Below, piece after piece: positions 21,844 through 33,183 of a DNA stretch of 64,000 bases. The translations under genes were made by a program, and so were the position numbers. The DNA comes from Astragalus membranaceus (taxonomy: Eukaryota > Streptophyta > Magnoliopsida > Fabales > Fabaceae): positions 130,576,182 through 130,640,181 of the forward strand of contig CM076846.1 of NCBI GenBank assembly GCA_039519185.1, in the 5' to 3' direction. Within the stretch, counting starts at the first letter, position 1. Every line of letters starts with the position of its first letter. Under the pieces are notes generated by a model, which did not search any database, was not told where the DNA came from, and was given only the letters and a program-made list of their open reading frames with translations.

Positions 21844-24371
21844 TGTAACATCCGCAAAATAATTAACCGAATTATTTGGATGTTAACCCAATTGAATTAA
21901 TTTAGTATTTGACTGGTAAATTTACTGAGTGCTAAAATTATTTATTGGTTGTCATCGGATCGTTAACCGGATAATACGGACCAACGAAATTTTGGAATCG
22001 AAATAGGAGATTTCGATCAATATGGTAATTTGACCGCGTTACAACAAATATATTAAATAAATATATATATGTATACGTGGGTGTGTGTGAGTGAAGAGGT
22101 GAAAGAATTAATTAAATAAATAAATATAAGTGTGTGTGTGTGTTAATAAGAAAGGAAAGAAAAGAATTAAGAAAGAAAGAGAGAAAGAATACGAGAGAGA
22201 GTTACAGAGGAGAAAAAGAGAGAAAAGGAGAGAAAGTGGCGTGAGGGAGAAGAGAAGAGGGAGAGAGAAGACTTCACCGAAACGACTTCCGTCCAACACG
22301 AAAAATGTTCAGCGTTACTTCCTCTTCGATTTGGTACTAATTTCGTGACGATCAGCTCACTCTCTCTCACTTGGCCATTTTAGTGTTTTGGAGGTTTTGA
22401 GGGAAATCCGATTTGGGTTGGTTTTGAAGGTTTGAGTTCGATTAGGAACGAACCCAAGGTGGATTGCTCGAGTATTAAAGTTCGATTGAAAGATTGGAAG
22501 CTAGTTGGGTGATTTGGGGTTGAAAATCAAAAATTTGGGTTTATGTGTGAATAGTAGTTTTGGAGGTTAGGGATGATGAATAGTGTCCATGGAGGATTTC
22601 GGGGAATTCAGTATTTCGGTCAAAAAGCGGTTTCGTGATCGAGTGGGAAGCTTTGGAAGCGGATTGGGTGTCGCCGGAGCGGGGAATGTTCGTGTGACTA
22701 CTCGGTGATTTCGGCTCGATCGTGGATCACGCGTCAAGGGTGAGTTCTACTCACGCTTAGGATTTTTGTTTTTCGAATTAATTGATTAATGTTTTATCGC
22801 TTTCGCTGGACTGGAATATTTCTTGATACTGTCTGATTCGAGTTAGGAATTGATCGGAGCGAGTCTCGGGTTGAGTCGTGTTGAAATGGAATTTTTAGTG
22901 ATTTAATTTCGGAAGATTTTGAGTCAAAAACCATTATTTTTAAATATGTCGAATTTTGATAAAAATCGAATGTGTTGAGTCTTTGATTGGATTGGTTGAT
23001 CGAGTGAGGACGTTGGATATGTTTTTGTACTATTTTGGTGTTAGGACTGGACTGGAACAGGTATCGGAATTGGTCGGAACGACGAAAATTGCGAAAACGG
23101 GATAAAATACAATGCTGTCAAAAGCGCACGACCCGTGCGTCCCAGGCGCACGGACCGTGCGTGTCATTTGGTTTTGTTTTCAAAAATGTATTACAGGGCG
23201 CACGACCCGTGCGTGTGGGAGCACGAACCGTGCGCCGTGTTCTGTCCAAATTTCCAAACTTGCCCGAAACGATCCCGATCGATTCCAATCCTCTCCTAAT
23301 CCTTTCCTAACCCTTCTATAATGATATTAGGCTTATAATGCCATGATTTTGGGTATGTTTCAAAAGTGTTTTATAAAATACTTTCGAAGTTGAAATTGTT
23401 TCGAAAAACCGAATAATAGTACACGTGTGCGGATATGTTTTATTAATAATAAAACGGACTATGAGTCCTACGTAATATGGTATAACTGACGCGGGACGAT
23501 TATTATTTATTGTCTAAACCGGTCTACGATTCACGATATATAAATTATATCGACTTTGGGAAACAACCCGATGCGGGTGTTATGTTCAATTATTGGTCTG
23601 AATGTAAATGAACTAAATGTTCATATGATTGTAGATATATATTATATCGAGTTTGGGTGACGACCCATGTTGACATACTAGGCGGGGAAGTCATGAACCC
23701 TTACCCTAGGCTCTGGGCCATTAGGAAACACTATTGGTTATGGGGTTCGCCGGGATTAGCAAGTGGATTGCAGTCGGTGTTGTGTCAAAAGTTTGTGCTG
23801 CGTTCACCGGGATTAGCAAGTGGATTGCAGTCGGTGGTACGTAGAAAGGCCTAGGATATTAGTTCATCGGGATTAGCAAGTGGATTGCAGTCGGTGTCCT
23901 AATAGATCGAAGCCTTATTGTGTGATACACCGGGATTAGCAAGTGGATTGCGGTCGGTGTTGTGTCAACCTTTTAAAATGTTTTAAAACCGGACCGAGAG
24001 TGTTAGTAGGGGTCTCGGTAGAACTCACTGAGATTGTATCTCACTGTTTATATTTTGTGGTTTTTACAGAGAAGCAGGGGAAAAAGAACAGGTGAAGAAG
24101 CACAGCTAGGTGGTGTGCTTATGAAGACGGTGAAGACTTAGTTTTCATTGTTATTGTCTTTCCCTTGAGATTTTTGTATTTCCGATTGTATAACTTGTAC
24201 CAGTAAAAGTTGTAAAATCGTTTCCGCTATTTCTTGTTATTTGGATATTGGACTCTAGGTTATGAGCTGTTTTTATTTATGTTCAATATCTAAAACAGGA
24301 AAAATATCTCTGATTATTTTATGATGGTACACTTGGGTATTTTTACTCGATAAAAATACCGGGGTGTTACA
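21844..24371 (+). repeat. Element B 3' LTR
   Basis: It is 2528 bp and offset 6386 from the 5' LTR. Differences seen are near 15607, 16375, 16760, 17185, 17356 and 17985 of the 5' copy. It ends GGGGTGTTACA. Confidence 0.92.
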
Positions 24372-24753
24372 AGAGTGAACTTATTTAGCTAAGCTTAGAC
24401 ATAGGAAACTTGTAATGAAACTCTGAAGAAAGTGACTGAAAGGCACATAACTAATGCAACAGCATTCAGTGCAACTGCATTATAACTGCATTAAACACTT
24501 GAAAGTGAGTTACTTGGGGAAGACATTCCAACTAGCTTTTCTCTATTGCATTACAACTACTTACACCTTGCCTTATTTTAACTTGATTGTGATACTCACC
24601 ATCATCAACTATATTGTTATTTGGTTACTCTCCTCTAAATTACATAGTATTGAATTTTAAAAGAGTTCACCAATCCCTGTGGGTCCGACCTGTTCTAAAC
24701 ACTATATTACTTGTTATGGACTGTGTATACTTGCACATGCTTTCCACACACCA

Positions 24754-25760
24754 ATTGGCCTACTATATTTAAAGATGCTCATGAATTTGTGAAAGCTTGT
24801 GATAGTTGTCAAAGGAGTGACAATATTTCTAGGCGTCAAGAGATGCCTTTAAACAACATTTTGGTTTGTGAGATATTTGATGTATGGGGTATTGACTTTA
24901 TGGGGCCCTTCCCTAAATCTTTTTCAAATCAATATATTCTTGTTGCTGTAGATTATGTGTCTAAGTGGGTGGAAGCTGTAGCCTTACCCACTAATGATGC
25001 TCGGGTGGTGGTGAAATTTTTAAAGAAAAACATTTTTTCCAGATTTGGCACTCCCCGAGCCATTATTAGCGATGGTGGCACTCATTTTTGTATTAAGCAA
25101 TTTGAAAGTCTTTTGAGCAAATATGGTGTCACTCATAAGGTAGAGACTCCTTACCACCCACAAACTAGTGGGCAAGTTGAAATTTCAAACAGAGAGCTGA
25201 AAAGGATTTTAGAGAAGACAGTTTGCATCAAGAAAAGATTGGTCTTTGAAACTTGATGATGCACTATGGGCCTATAGAACTGCTTTTAAAACCCCCATTG
25301 GGATGTCTCCTTACCGTCTTGTTTTTGGAAAATCATGTCATTTGCCTGTTGAATTAGAGCATAAAGCACTTTGGGCTTTAAAATTTCTAAACTTTGATGC
25401 TCATCTTACAGGTGAAAATAGGTTGCTGCAGCTCGATGAATTGGATGAGCTCCGTCTGGGAGCTTATGAGAATGCCAAGTTATATAAGGAGCGGACTAAA
25501 AAGTGGCATGATAAGCGCATCAAGCAGCGTGAATTCCATGTTGGTGAGAAAGTTTTAATTTATAACCCACGTTTGCGTCTTTTTCAAGGAAAGTTGCGCT
25601 CAAGGTGGTATGGACCCTACACTGTTACTCAAGTTTTTCCTTATGGAGTGCTTGAGGTATCTCATGAAGATGGTACCACTTTAAAAGTCAATGGCCAGCG
25701 TGTGAAGCAGTTTGAGGAAGGGCTACTCCAAGTGAGCTATGTCACTGCCCTCAAGGATTG
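24754..25760 (+). pseudogene. F pol, part 3: integrase
   Basis: It resumes directly after the ATTGG duplication with PTIFKDAHEFVKACDSCQR (the CC half of the HHCC finger). It continues with the DDE core: FDVWGIDFMGPFPKS, RAIISDGGTHF, YHPQTSGQVEISNRELK. A one-base shift near 25235 moves the rest into another frame: LDDALWAYRTAFKTPIGMSP, the GKSCHLPVELEHKA motif typical of Athila integrases, and the C-terminal SRWYGPYTVTQVFPYG region. The enzyme joins element DNA to the chromosome. This copy is split and frameshifted, so inactive. Confidence 0.88.
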
Positions 25761-25903
25761 ACCCTAGTACCGTCAGGCTCGGGACGTTAAACAAGCGCTT
25801 TGCAGGAGGCAACCTGTGTTTTATTGTCTCTCATTTTTGTTTTGTTTTTTTTTCTTTCTTAGGAATAAGCTCCAACTGCAAGCTCTCTCAGGGAAGTCAC
25901 TCT

Positions 25904-25959
<56 letters not shown>

Positions 25960-27339
25960 TTTCCTTTTGTTTCTATTTGATCATTTTGCATTGAGGACCA
26001 TGCTTCATGCTAGTGTGGGGGAGGAGAGTTATTTTGTCACTTGATCTTTATTAATGCACATACCCACCGTATATGTTGATAGCATTTTTTCTGGCTTATT
26101 TTAGCGACTTATGCTTCAAGATGAAAAAAAATAGAGATTTTGCCTTTAGGGGATCCCATAATTAATTTACTTGACAGACTTGTGCTTAATTGTAACTATG
26201 AGGATGTCCTTAGGAAGCTGATAATTAGCATTTGTCCCTCTTGAGTACTTTTTGTGAACTAGCTTCTAAAGGTGAGATTTGAGCCTTCATAAGGGGATTG
26301 ATACTAAATCATAAATTTTTACCCCTTTTCTTTCTATATGTGTGTTTCCCAATTTGCTACATTCTAGAATTTGTCTTGTGACCATTTCAAGGCGAAAATT
26401 GATTTGCATCATGTAAAAAGATTTGGGGAATTTGGGTATTTTTCTGGCCTCGGAGTTGTTTGTTGAATTTATCCATTAGTTGCCCCCTTTGAGTTTATTT
26501 GTTATATTTTGTCTTTGGTACCTAGATATAATTTTTTCTTTTTTCTGTGGTAACCATTTGAAATTAAATTTGGAGCAACTATTGAAAATTACAATTTTGT
26601 CCTGTATGTTAGTTGTCTATCTTGTCAGGACTGAAAAAAATAGGTGTGACTTATGTGCTTACCTTTTCCTCCTAAGAAAAGTGAAAAAAAAAATTGAAAA
26701 AAATAACAAGCAAGAAGGAGGAAAAGGCAAATAAAAAAAATATTCAAGAGCAAGGCAAATCAAAAAGTGCCTACTCAAAAGAAAATGCAAATCAAAAAGA
26801 GTTGTCCAAATAGAAAATGAGTGAAGAAGGAAGTGATATTAACGCGGAGTTTGGACAAAATTTGTAAAATAAATAGGAGCTCCATATTTGGTTTCAAAGG
26901 TTACTATTCATTTCTTGTTTTTAGCCCTTTGATTATCCTTTCTTTCTTATTTCCTACCCTGTATTAATTCACCATGGCCCCATTACAACCCATAACACCC
27001 CATCTTTTGCAAGCATGTGAACTATTTAGTGGAGATTTGATCAAATTACAAACATATGGTAATGTGCACTTGTTGAAACTTGAGTGTATATTTTTCCTAG
27101 TCCCTAAACACTTAGAGAGATTGTGAGCGAGTGCCTTTGTTCACAGAAATGTAATTTTCAGGGACATGAGCCTCTAATTCGGCAACCTTTTAACACCTCA
27201 TATGTGTTATATTGTCTATTGTCTGTCATTGTGCTTCTAATTTTGGGGTCCTTATTTGACTGTCTCTATTAATTATTTGGAAAATTTATTGAGCCAGGAA
27301 ATTTGCTTGAGGATAAGCAAAAGTTAACTGTGGGGGAGT
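25761..27339 (+). other. F 3'UTR, non-coding
   Basis: The region begins with a motif related to the post-integrase sequence of Athila elements (TTAAACAAGCGCTTTGCAGG), then a (TC)n microsatellite at 25907-25955, then AT-rich sequence with no ORF of note. No env-like ORF is seen here, in contrast to G. It ends with the polypurine tract CTGTGGGGGAGT just before 27340. Confidence 0.75.
25907..25955 (+). repeat. (TC)n microsatellite
   Basis: About 24 uninterrupted TC units. The 101-aa ORF across it is low complexity. Confidence 0.95.
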
Positions 27340-27511
27340 TGATAAACTCCTATTTAGTGTATTTTTTAGAGATATTTTTGAGTCATTTATAAGGAAAAAA
27401 TAACCAATTAAATAAATAATGACTTACTTTGTTCTTGTTTTGCAAAAAAGAATAGAATATTAAAAATGATAAAAATCCAATCTTGAGCTACTAAAAAGCC
27501 TATATTATTTA

Positions 27512-27574
<63 letters not shown>

Positions 27575-28547
27575 ATGTTATATATGGGCTTGAAAAAGAA
27601 AAGGAACTTTAAAAAAGTACAAAGCAAGAGGCAAGTGCATTCAAGAGAATTTCAATTAAATTGATGGCCCACATATATGAAGGAAACAAGGATCCGTAAG
27701 GCAAGATTTGAAGTAGCAATGCAGCCCATGACAAATTGAGTTAAACACTTAAACTTGAAATTGAAGCCCACGACAATGGAGGCCAAGGTGGCTCGTGAGC
27801 AAGAAATTGAGAGAAGAAAAAATAGTGCGGTGAATTAGTGAAGCGTGGACAACAAGTTGAGAAGCACGCAACCCAAAAAAGCATATATAAAAAGGCTGCC
27901 AATGAATTAGAAAGGGGAGAGCCGCACATAACGCAAAGTAAAAAAAGAGCATCGATGCGGAGAGTAGCGCCCGCGAGGAGAAAGAAGAGTATTTGGTAAC
28001 CGTTAGTGTTGACACTGTGAGTGAGCTTTGGGGCAGAGAAGGAAACTGAATATTCAAGATCAAAATTTCTTCTATCTTTGGGGTTATTTTTATCTGTGTA
28101 ATTAATGACTCTTAATTTTATTTCATTGTTCTTAGTCTCTATGGATAGCTAAAGCCTCTACTAGGGTCTAGGTGGATCTTGCAAGACTAGAGACCTTTTT
28201 ATGTTTTAATTTATGTTTTGAATTCCCGACTTTTATTTCAATTAATATTATCTTATTGCTTTTGTCACATAATTAGGATTGACAACCCTTTGCATGTTCA
28301 TAATCAATTAGTTATCAGCGACCGTACTGCAATTAGTTGGTGGACCTATAGGATAACTGAGAGTATAATTAATGCATGACGATATTTTTTAAATATTCCG
28401 TTACAACTTTCAAATATTCGTTCGTCTAAACAATAACAAATTTTGATTAGTTTGGTACTTATTAATTAATCCCTGTGGTGACGATATTTTTTATACTACT
28501 TTTGCGATAGAGTACACTCACTCTAAATGTGTCTTTGACGCAACACA
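27340..28547 (+). repeat. F 3' LTR, about 1.2 kb
   Basis: It starts TGATAAACTCCTATTTAG straight after GTGGGGGAGT and ends TTTGACGCAACA(CA). It contains an (AT)n run at 27514-27571 and a late AATCCCTGTGGTGACG motif shared with LTR ends of related elements. The exact last base (28545 or 28547) is unclear. The ORFs at 27741-28063 (minus strand) are not supported. Confidence 0.75.
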
Positions 28548-28628
28548 AGACTTTGCATAGAAGATTCTCATAGTTATTAAATGGGTTATATTCTATCAAT
28601 GCTCTCTTACTCAAATGTTTAAAAGCCT

Positions 28629-29298
28629 TGAGAAGGTTAAAATATGAGAAGGTTTCGGTTGACTAAGTCAACCGAAGGTTGACTAAGTCACCTGAAGGTT
28701 TGACCAAGTCAACGGAAGGTTTGACCAAAAGTCAACAGAAGGTTGACCAAGCCATAACCTAAGCAGATCATAGTTGAGAAGGTTCACTAAGTGAGACGGT
28801 TCAAGAGTTGAAAAGGTACACATTGAGAAGGTTCAAGAACAGCAACCTACTCATTCTGGAAAAACACAACAACTCAAGAACAATCATTCTCATTGATGAG
28901 CTGGAGCATTTATTGAAGAAGGTTGCATTAAATGTGTTGAGAAGGTCTAAAAGCATGAGAGGAAATCAATGATTATTCCTAGGAACCACAAAGTTTGCTT
29001 GTCCAAAGAATAGCCAGCTATGAGAAGATTCATGTGAGCTATCAAGGCTGCAAGAAAGGACTGTGTCAGGTTGAGAAGGTTCAGAATGTGCAGAGAAGGT
29101 ACAATGTGCAGAATGAGTAGTTTCTGGTTGTTATAGTTTCAGTTAGTTAGTTGTGGTGAGTTTAACAAATTGTAAAGCCAACTAACAACTCTATGGTGTA
29201 TTGATCCTTTGTATATAAGTTGCTTCTTGCAACTGAATCAATCAATGAGACTGATTCTCAGAAACACTTTCCCCCTCTCCCTTTACCAGTTCCTAACA
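28629..29298 (+). repeat. E 5' LTR (unusually long, U3 unlike the 3' LTR)
   Basis: Bases 29116-29298 match the 3' LTR (40687-40873) closely, including TATATAAG and CAATCAATGAGA. Upstream, 28629-29115 has no counterpart in the 3' LTR and carries a dozen GAGAAGGTT-type repeats and a W-box cluster. The proposed start rests on TG plus the AGCCT duplication. It does not match the TGTTAG start of the 3' LTR. Confidence 0.6.
28657..28747 (+). promoter_or_regulatory. W-box cluster in the E 5' LTR
   Basis: About eight TTGAC cores (both strands) fall in 90 bp, near 28659, 28667, 28679, 28699, 28708, 28721, 28731 and 28743. They include the odd palindrome GGTTGACTAAGTCAACC. TTGACY is the binding core of WRKY factors, so stress- or defence-linked expression is a reasonable inference. 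Confidence 0.65.
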
Positions 29299-29300
29299 AC

Positions 29301-29312
29301 TGGTATCAGAGC
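29301..29312 (+). other. Primer-binding site of E
   Basis: TGGTATCAGAGC occurs 2 bp after the LTR and is complementary to the initiator tRNA-Met 3' end, usual for Ty1-copia. Confidence 0.9.
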
Positions 29313-29402
29313 TCCTTTGGGGACCTGATCCATTGTAACCGCTGTTATCGTGTGAAAGAAAGAAAGAAGAAAGCCCAAAATCGTGAACGAAGAATCAGAG
29401 AT

Positions 29403-30086
29403 ATGGCTGAAAGAATGGAGCGTGAATTCCTGCAACCATCAGTTCCTAGGTTCGATGGTCACTACGATCATTGGGCGCTTCTCATGGAAAACCTATTGCG
29501 ATCAAAAGAGTACTGGTTTGTGGTAGATTCTGGAATTCCGGTTGCAACACCAGAATCCACACCTGAGCAATTGAAGACCATCGAAGACGCCAAATTGAAA
29601 GACCTAAAAGCAAAGAACTACTTGTTTCAAGCGATTGATCGCACAATCATTGAAACAATTCTGATCAAAAACACATCCAAAGAGATTTGAGACGCGATGA
29701 AGAGAAAGTACCAAGGAACAAAGAAGGTGAAGAGGGCACATTTGCAGGCTCTGAGACAAGAATTCGAGTCCTTGAAGATGAAACAAGGTGAAACAGTTGA
29801 TGAATTCTTGTCAAGAACATTGGAAATTGTCAATAAAATGACTATCCAAGGTGAAAGGATAGAACAACTTATGGTAGTAAAGAAAATTCTAAGATCTATG
29901 ACGTCAAGATTTGAGCATGTAGTGTGTGCTATTGATGAGTCAAATGATGTCACCACAATGACAGTAGAAGAACTACATGGAAAATTACTTGTACATGAAA
30001 GAAGAATGAATGGGAAGAAAGAAGAGGAACAAGCCCTCAAAGTCACTGTCAGTGGAAGATCAGGAGGAAGGGGCAGAGGACGAGGG
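29403..30086 (+). pseudogene. E gag, N-terminal part
   Basis: It starts MAERMERE at 29403. An in-frame upstream ATG at 29220 lies in the LTR and is not used. The product is a copia capsid protein of the UBN2/retrotrans_gag type: PRFDGHYDHWALLMENLL near the start, then KRKYQGTKKVKRAHLQALRQ and FLSRTLEIVNKM. A TGA at 29688-29690 replaces the tryptophan expected in EIWDAMKRKY, so the ORF is split. Reading continues in the same frame to GGRGRGRG, where C is inserted. The gene resumes at 37338. A capsid would assemble cytoplasmic particles; this copy is broken. Confidence 0.85.
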
Positions 30087-32144
30087 TGTAACACCCTATA
30101 TATTTAATTAAGTATTTAGGAATTTATTTTAATTAATTGGATATAATTTAATTAAGTGAAATTATGTTAAAATGGTGTAGGTGGTATTAGAAGGTGGAGG
30201 CGCCAATTAGATGAACTTGGGCTTGAGTGAAAAGCCTAAGCCCATGATCCATGTAATATGCGAAGTTGCTAAGTCATTTGGGATTAGGGTTTTGGCTTAG
30301 GCATTTTGCGAATTGGAGAGAGAGATAGAGAGAAGAGGCGCCGTGGAGAAGAGAGAAAGAAGGGAGAGGTCGCGAGCTCAAGGAGGAAGAGGAACGTGAC
30401 CCGTTGCTGTGGTTCTGTTCGTGACTGTCTCTAGGGCTCCTGTTCTTCAAATCCAAGGTAAGGGGAGTTCTATCTTTCTATATAATAGATGTTTATGATA
30501 GGTTTTAGAGTAGGGTTAGCCTAGATCTATCCATAATCATGATCGGTGTGTGATTTCATGTTGTTTGTATGTGATTTGATGTATTCGTGTTGCTCGGAAT
30601 CCGTTTGTTGGTGTTATGGGCGCAGAGGGCGCCATAGGTGTGGTTGTGTGTTGCTGGATTTTTGTTGCTGGAAGTGTTGCTGGGCGCTGGGCGCTGTGTG
30701 CGTGTGTGCTGTGTGAGTGTGTTGCGGGTGTGTTGTGTTGCTGGGCGCTGGGCGCCAGGCGCCAGGCGCTGTCCGCTGTGTTGCGTGTGTGTTGTGTTGC
30801 TGGGCGCCAGGCGCTGTGTGCTGTGTTGCCTGCGATGTCTAAGTTTGTGTCTTAGGCGCCCAGGCACTGGGCGCTATTTTCAGAATGTTCCCGATTTTTA
30901 ATAAAAACTGTTTTCGCTATATCTTTTGACTCGAGCATCCGTTTTAAACGTTTCAAAAAGTGTTGGGAAGCTTTTTCGGTTGTCTACCTGTTTGACTTAT
31001 TTCTAAAATAAAAACTTAATATTTTCTGGTAGTTTCTGGGCGCCAAAGTGGCTGTCCCCGGTGGTCATCCCAGTGACATTGTAAAGTCGTATCGAGTCCT
31101 TTAAAAATCCTTTTTGCGTATAACCAACAGTTTTAACGCTTTAGTGTCAAAATGGGTGATTATGACGATGATGCCTTTAGTGGCTAGTTAAATGACGTTT
31201 TTGCCCTTAGTGGCCAATATTATTGATGATGATGTGTAAATGACGATGATGCCCTTAGTGGCTAGTTAAATGACGGTTTTGCCCTTAGTGGCTATTGTTT
31301 GATTGATGACGATTATGAATAAGTGACGATGAGGCCCAAAAGGCTAAGCGACGATGATAATAAGCGACGATGAAATATAGCGACGTGGTTGTGTGTAATT
31401 ATAAAATGACAGGTACTGTGCCTCTTATTTGGCAAATTGGTAAGTGACGGGTCACATAGTTGACTGTGATTGTGTGTTTGTGTGTGGTGCATGTCATAGT
31501 GTCTCTTGTATTCCATGTGCATGAACCCAGCGACGATGAGGCCATAAAGGCTAAGCGACGATGAGGCCATAAAGGCTAAGCGACGATGATGAAAGGTACC
31601 TCATGCATATGCCCGCGAGTGGGTTGCATTTCATATAGTTACATGACATCGTGATGAGTTGTTGTAATGGCGTAATTGATGACTGTGATGTGGTTACTCT
31701 AGTGCTGTGATTTTAACTTATTACTTATCATATGATTTATTATATGGATTGAATTGGACTCACCCTTCTGTTTGAATGTTACCCCTATGCGGTAACGTGC
31801 AGGTGATCACGAGTGAAGACCTAGGTAACTTCACTAATTTGAGTCGGGTCGTCATGCTCTGATATGTAGCACTCAGGGTGGAAACGAACTCGATGTTTTT
31901 AATACCATTTTGGTTGTGATGTGTTATTTGATGGTTTCTCTTTATTTTATTTTCCGCTGCGTAGTTGGTTTTATTGATGTCATGGTTGTGGTGACGATGA
32001 CTGATGCTTGAGGTTTTCCCCATTGGGGGCGTGCTACGTATTGCACAATTATTGATGTTGAACTGTTTTACTGAAGTACGATGTTTTATTCGAAGTATGT
32101 GTAACATTCCTTGCGATGAAAGTGATTTTGAACTCTGATTTTCA
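30087..32144 (+). repeat. C 5' LTR, truncated at its 3' end
   Basis: It starts TGTAACACCCTATATATT. It parallels 35273-37337 up to CTCTGATTTTCAC (about 32144), where D begins. The final 55 bp present in the 3' LTR are gone. It holds the CpG cassette of GGCGCC/GGCGCT repeats (30615-30880) and an array of GACGATGA-containing units (31150-31600) with one extra tandem copy relative to the 3' LTR. Confidence 0.88.
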
Positions 32145-33122
32145 CTTATTCCGTAAACGGTATTTAGTTGCTGAAAATTCTGTAAACCGTCGCGACGCGA
32201 AAATAGGCAGAATGGCCAAAAACAGGTTTTCTGAAATTCAGTTTTACCCGACATTACGTGACCTCCGAGACCCAAAAACAGATATAACAACCAGTAATTC
32301 CAGTCCAAAACAATAATTAAAACATCAATCGATAACTCAATCAAATCGAGTTTATCAAAACGCGACGTATTTTCCAAATATCGGTTTTTAACCCAAAATC
32401 TCTCAAACTCGCGATCAATTACCAAACAATATTCCAGTCCAGCGAAAGCGATAAAACAGTTAATTAATTAATTCGAAACGTAAAATCCTAAACGTGAGTA
32501 GAACTCACCTATCGTGATGAAAATCACGAAACACCGAGACTTTCCGTGAAAACGTTTTTCTGACATAACCGCAAGAACGCTCCCCGAATCCGCTCTACGC
32601 TCCGGCGACGCCCAAGTGCGCTTCCAATCTTTCCGCTCCATCCCGTGACATCTTTTTGACCGAATTCCCCGAGATTCTCCGTGGATACTATTCATCATCT
32701 TCCTCCTCATGAAGCACTATTCACACAAAACCCTCAATTTGATTTTCAACCCCAAATCACCCAACTAGCTTCCAATCAACGATCCATCATCCTTGGGTTC
32801 GCACCAACCACCATCCCAAGCTATCCTTGAGCTTCAACCATCGAAACCTCACTTTAGAGCTCTAAATCAAAAATGGTGGATTTGAGGAGAGTGAGTTGTT
32901 GTTGATGATCTTGGTACCAAATCGAAGAGGAAGTAACGCTGAACGTTTTTCGTGTTGGAAGGAAGTCGTTTTGATGAGTGTAAACCCTTCCTTTTTCCTC
33001 TTCTTCCTCCTCCCCCATTCTTTGTTCTTTCCCTTTTTCCTCTCTGTTCCTCTCGCTGGCTTCCTTTTCTTTCTTTCTTTCAATTCTTTTCTTTTCTTTT
33101 TCTTTCACACACACACACGGTT

Positions 33123-33183
<61 letters not shown>

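Larger units (their letters stand above)
15458..24371 (+). mobile_element. Element B: non-autonomous Tekay relative with nearly identical LTRs
   Basis: B is 8914 bp, with target duplication AGAGT (15453-15457, 24372-24376). LTRs are 2528 bp each and differ at about six positions by eye (0.24%). The 3858-bp interior keeps the same PBS and PPT as A, but gag lacks its N-terminal part, protease/RT/RNase H have many stops and shifts, and integrase is cut after its first residues and replaced by an unrelated module (20851-21825). H has the same architecture. Young LTRs with an old, broken interior imply movement by proteins supplied in trans. Confidence 0.9.
14301..24753 (+). mobile_element. Solo LTR S (about 1.53 kb), split by element B
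   Basis: S occupies 14301-15457 and 24377-24753. It starts TGATAACTCT, ends CACACACCA, and is flanked by ATTGG on both sides (14296-14300, 24754-24758). No PBS, PPT or coding sequence belongs to it, so it is most simply a solo LTR left by LTR-LTR recombination. The end region AATCCCTGTGGG..TACTTG..TGCACATGC resembles ends of other plant LTRs. The parent family is not identified. Confidence 0.8.
3069..28547 (+). mobile_element. Element F: Athila-like Ty3 retrotransposon, split by nested insertions
   Basis: F contributes 3069-4460, 13290-14300 and 24754-28547, interrupted by A (TSD CAAAG) and by solo LTR S (TSD ATTGG). Removing each insertion and one target-site copy joins the reading frame (…DPAK/VEV… and …GFYW/PTIFKDA…), which proves one ancestral pol gene. 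Order is protease, RT, RNase H, integrase, long 3'UTR, polypurine tract, 3' LTR. The pol sequence is of the Athila (Calypso/Cyclops-like) type. F's gag and 5' LTR must lie beyond the Ogre insertion. Several frameshifts mark it as the oldest layer of the stack. Confidence 0.85.

Noticed and set aside
29220..29402. Extended N-terminus of E gag from an upstream ATG
   Set aside because: The extra 61 codons come from the LTR and PBS; the conserved gag start is MAERMERE at 29403.
30616..30901. Cysteine-rich small ORFs resembling secreted peptides, also at 35745-36138
   Set aside because: They are frames through the GGCGC/TGTGTTGC cassette of the C LTR, repeated in the other LTR, with no signal peptide or conserved cysteine spacing.
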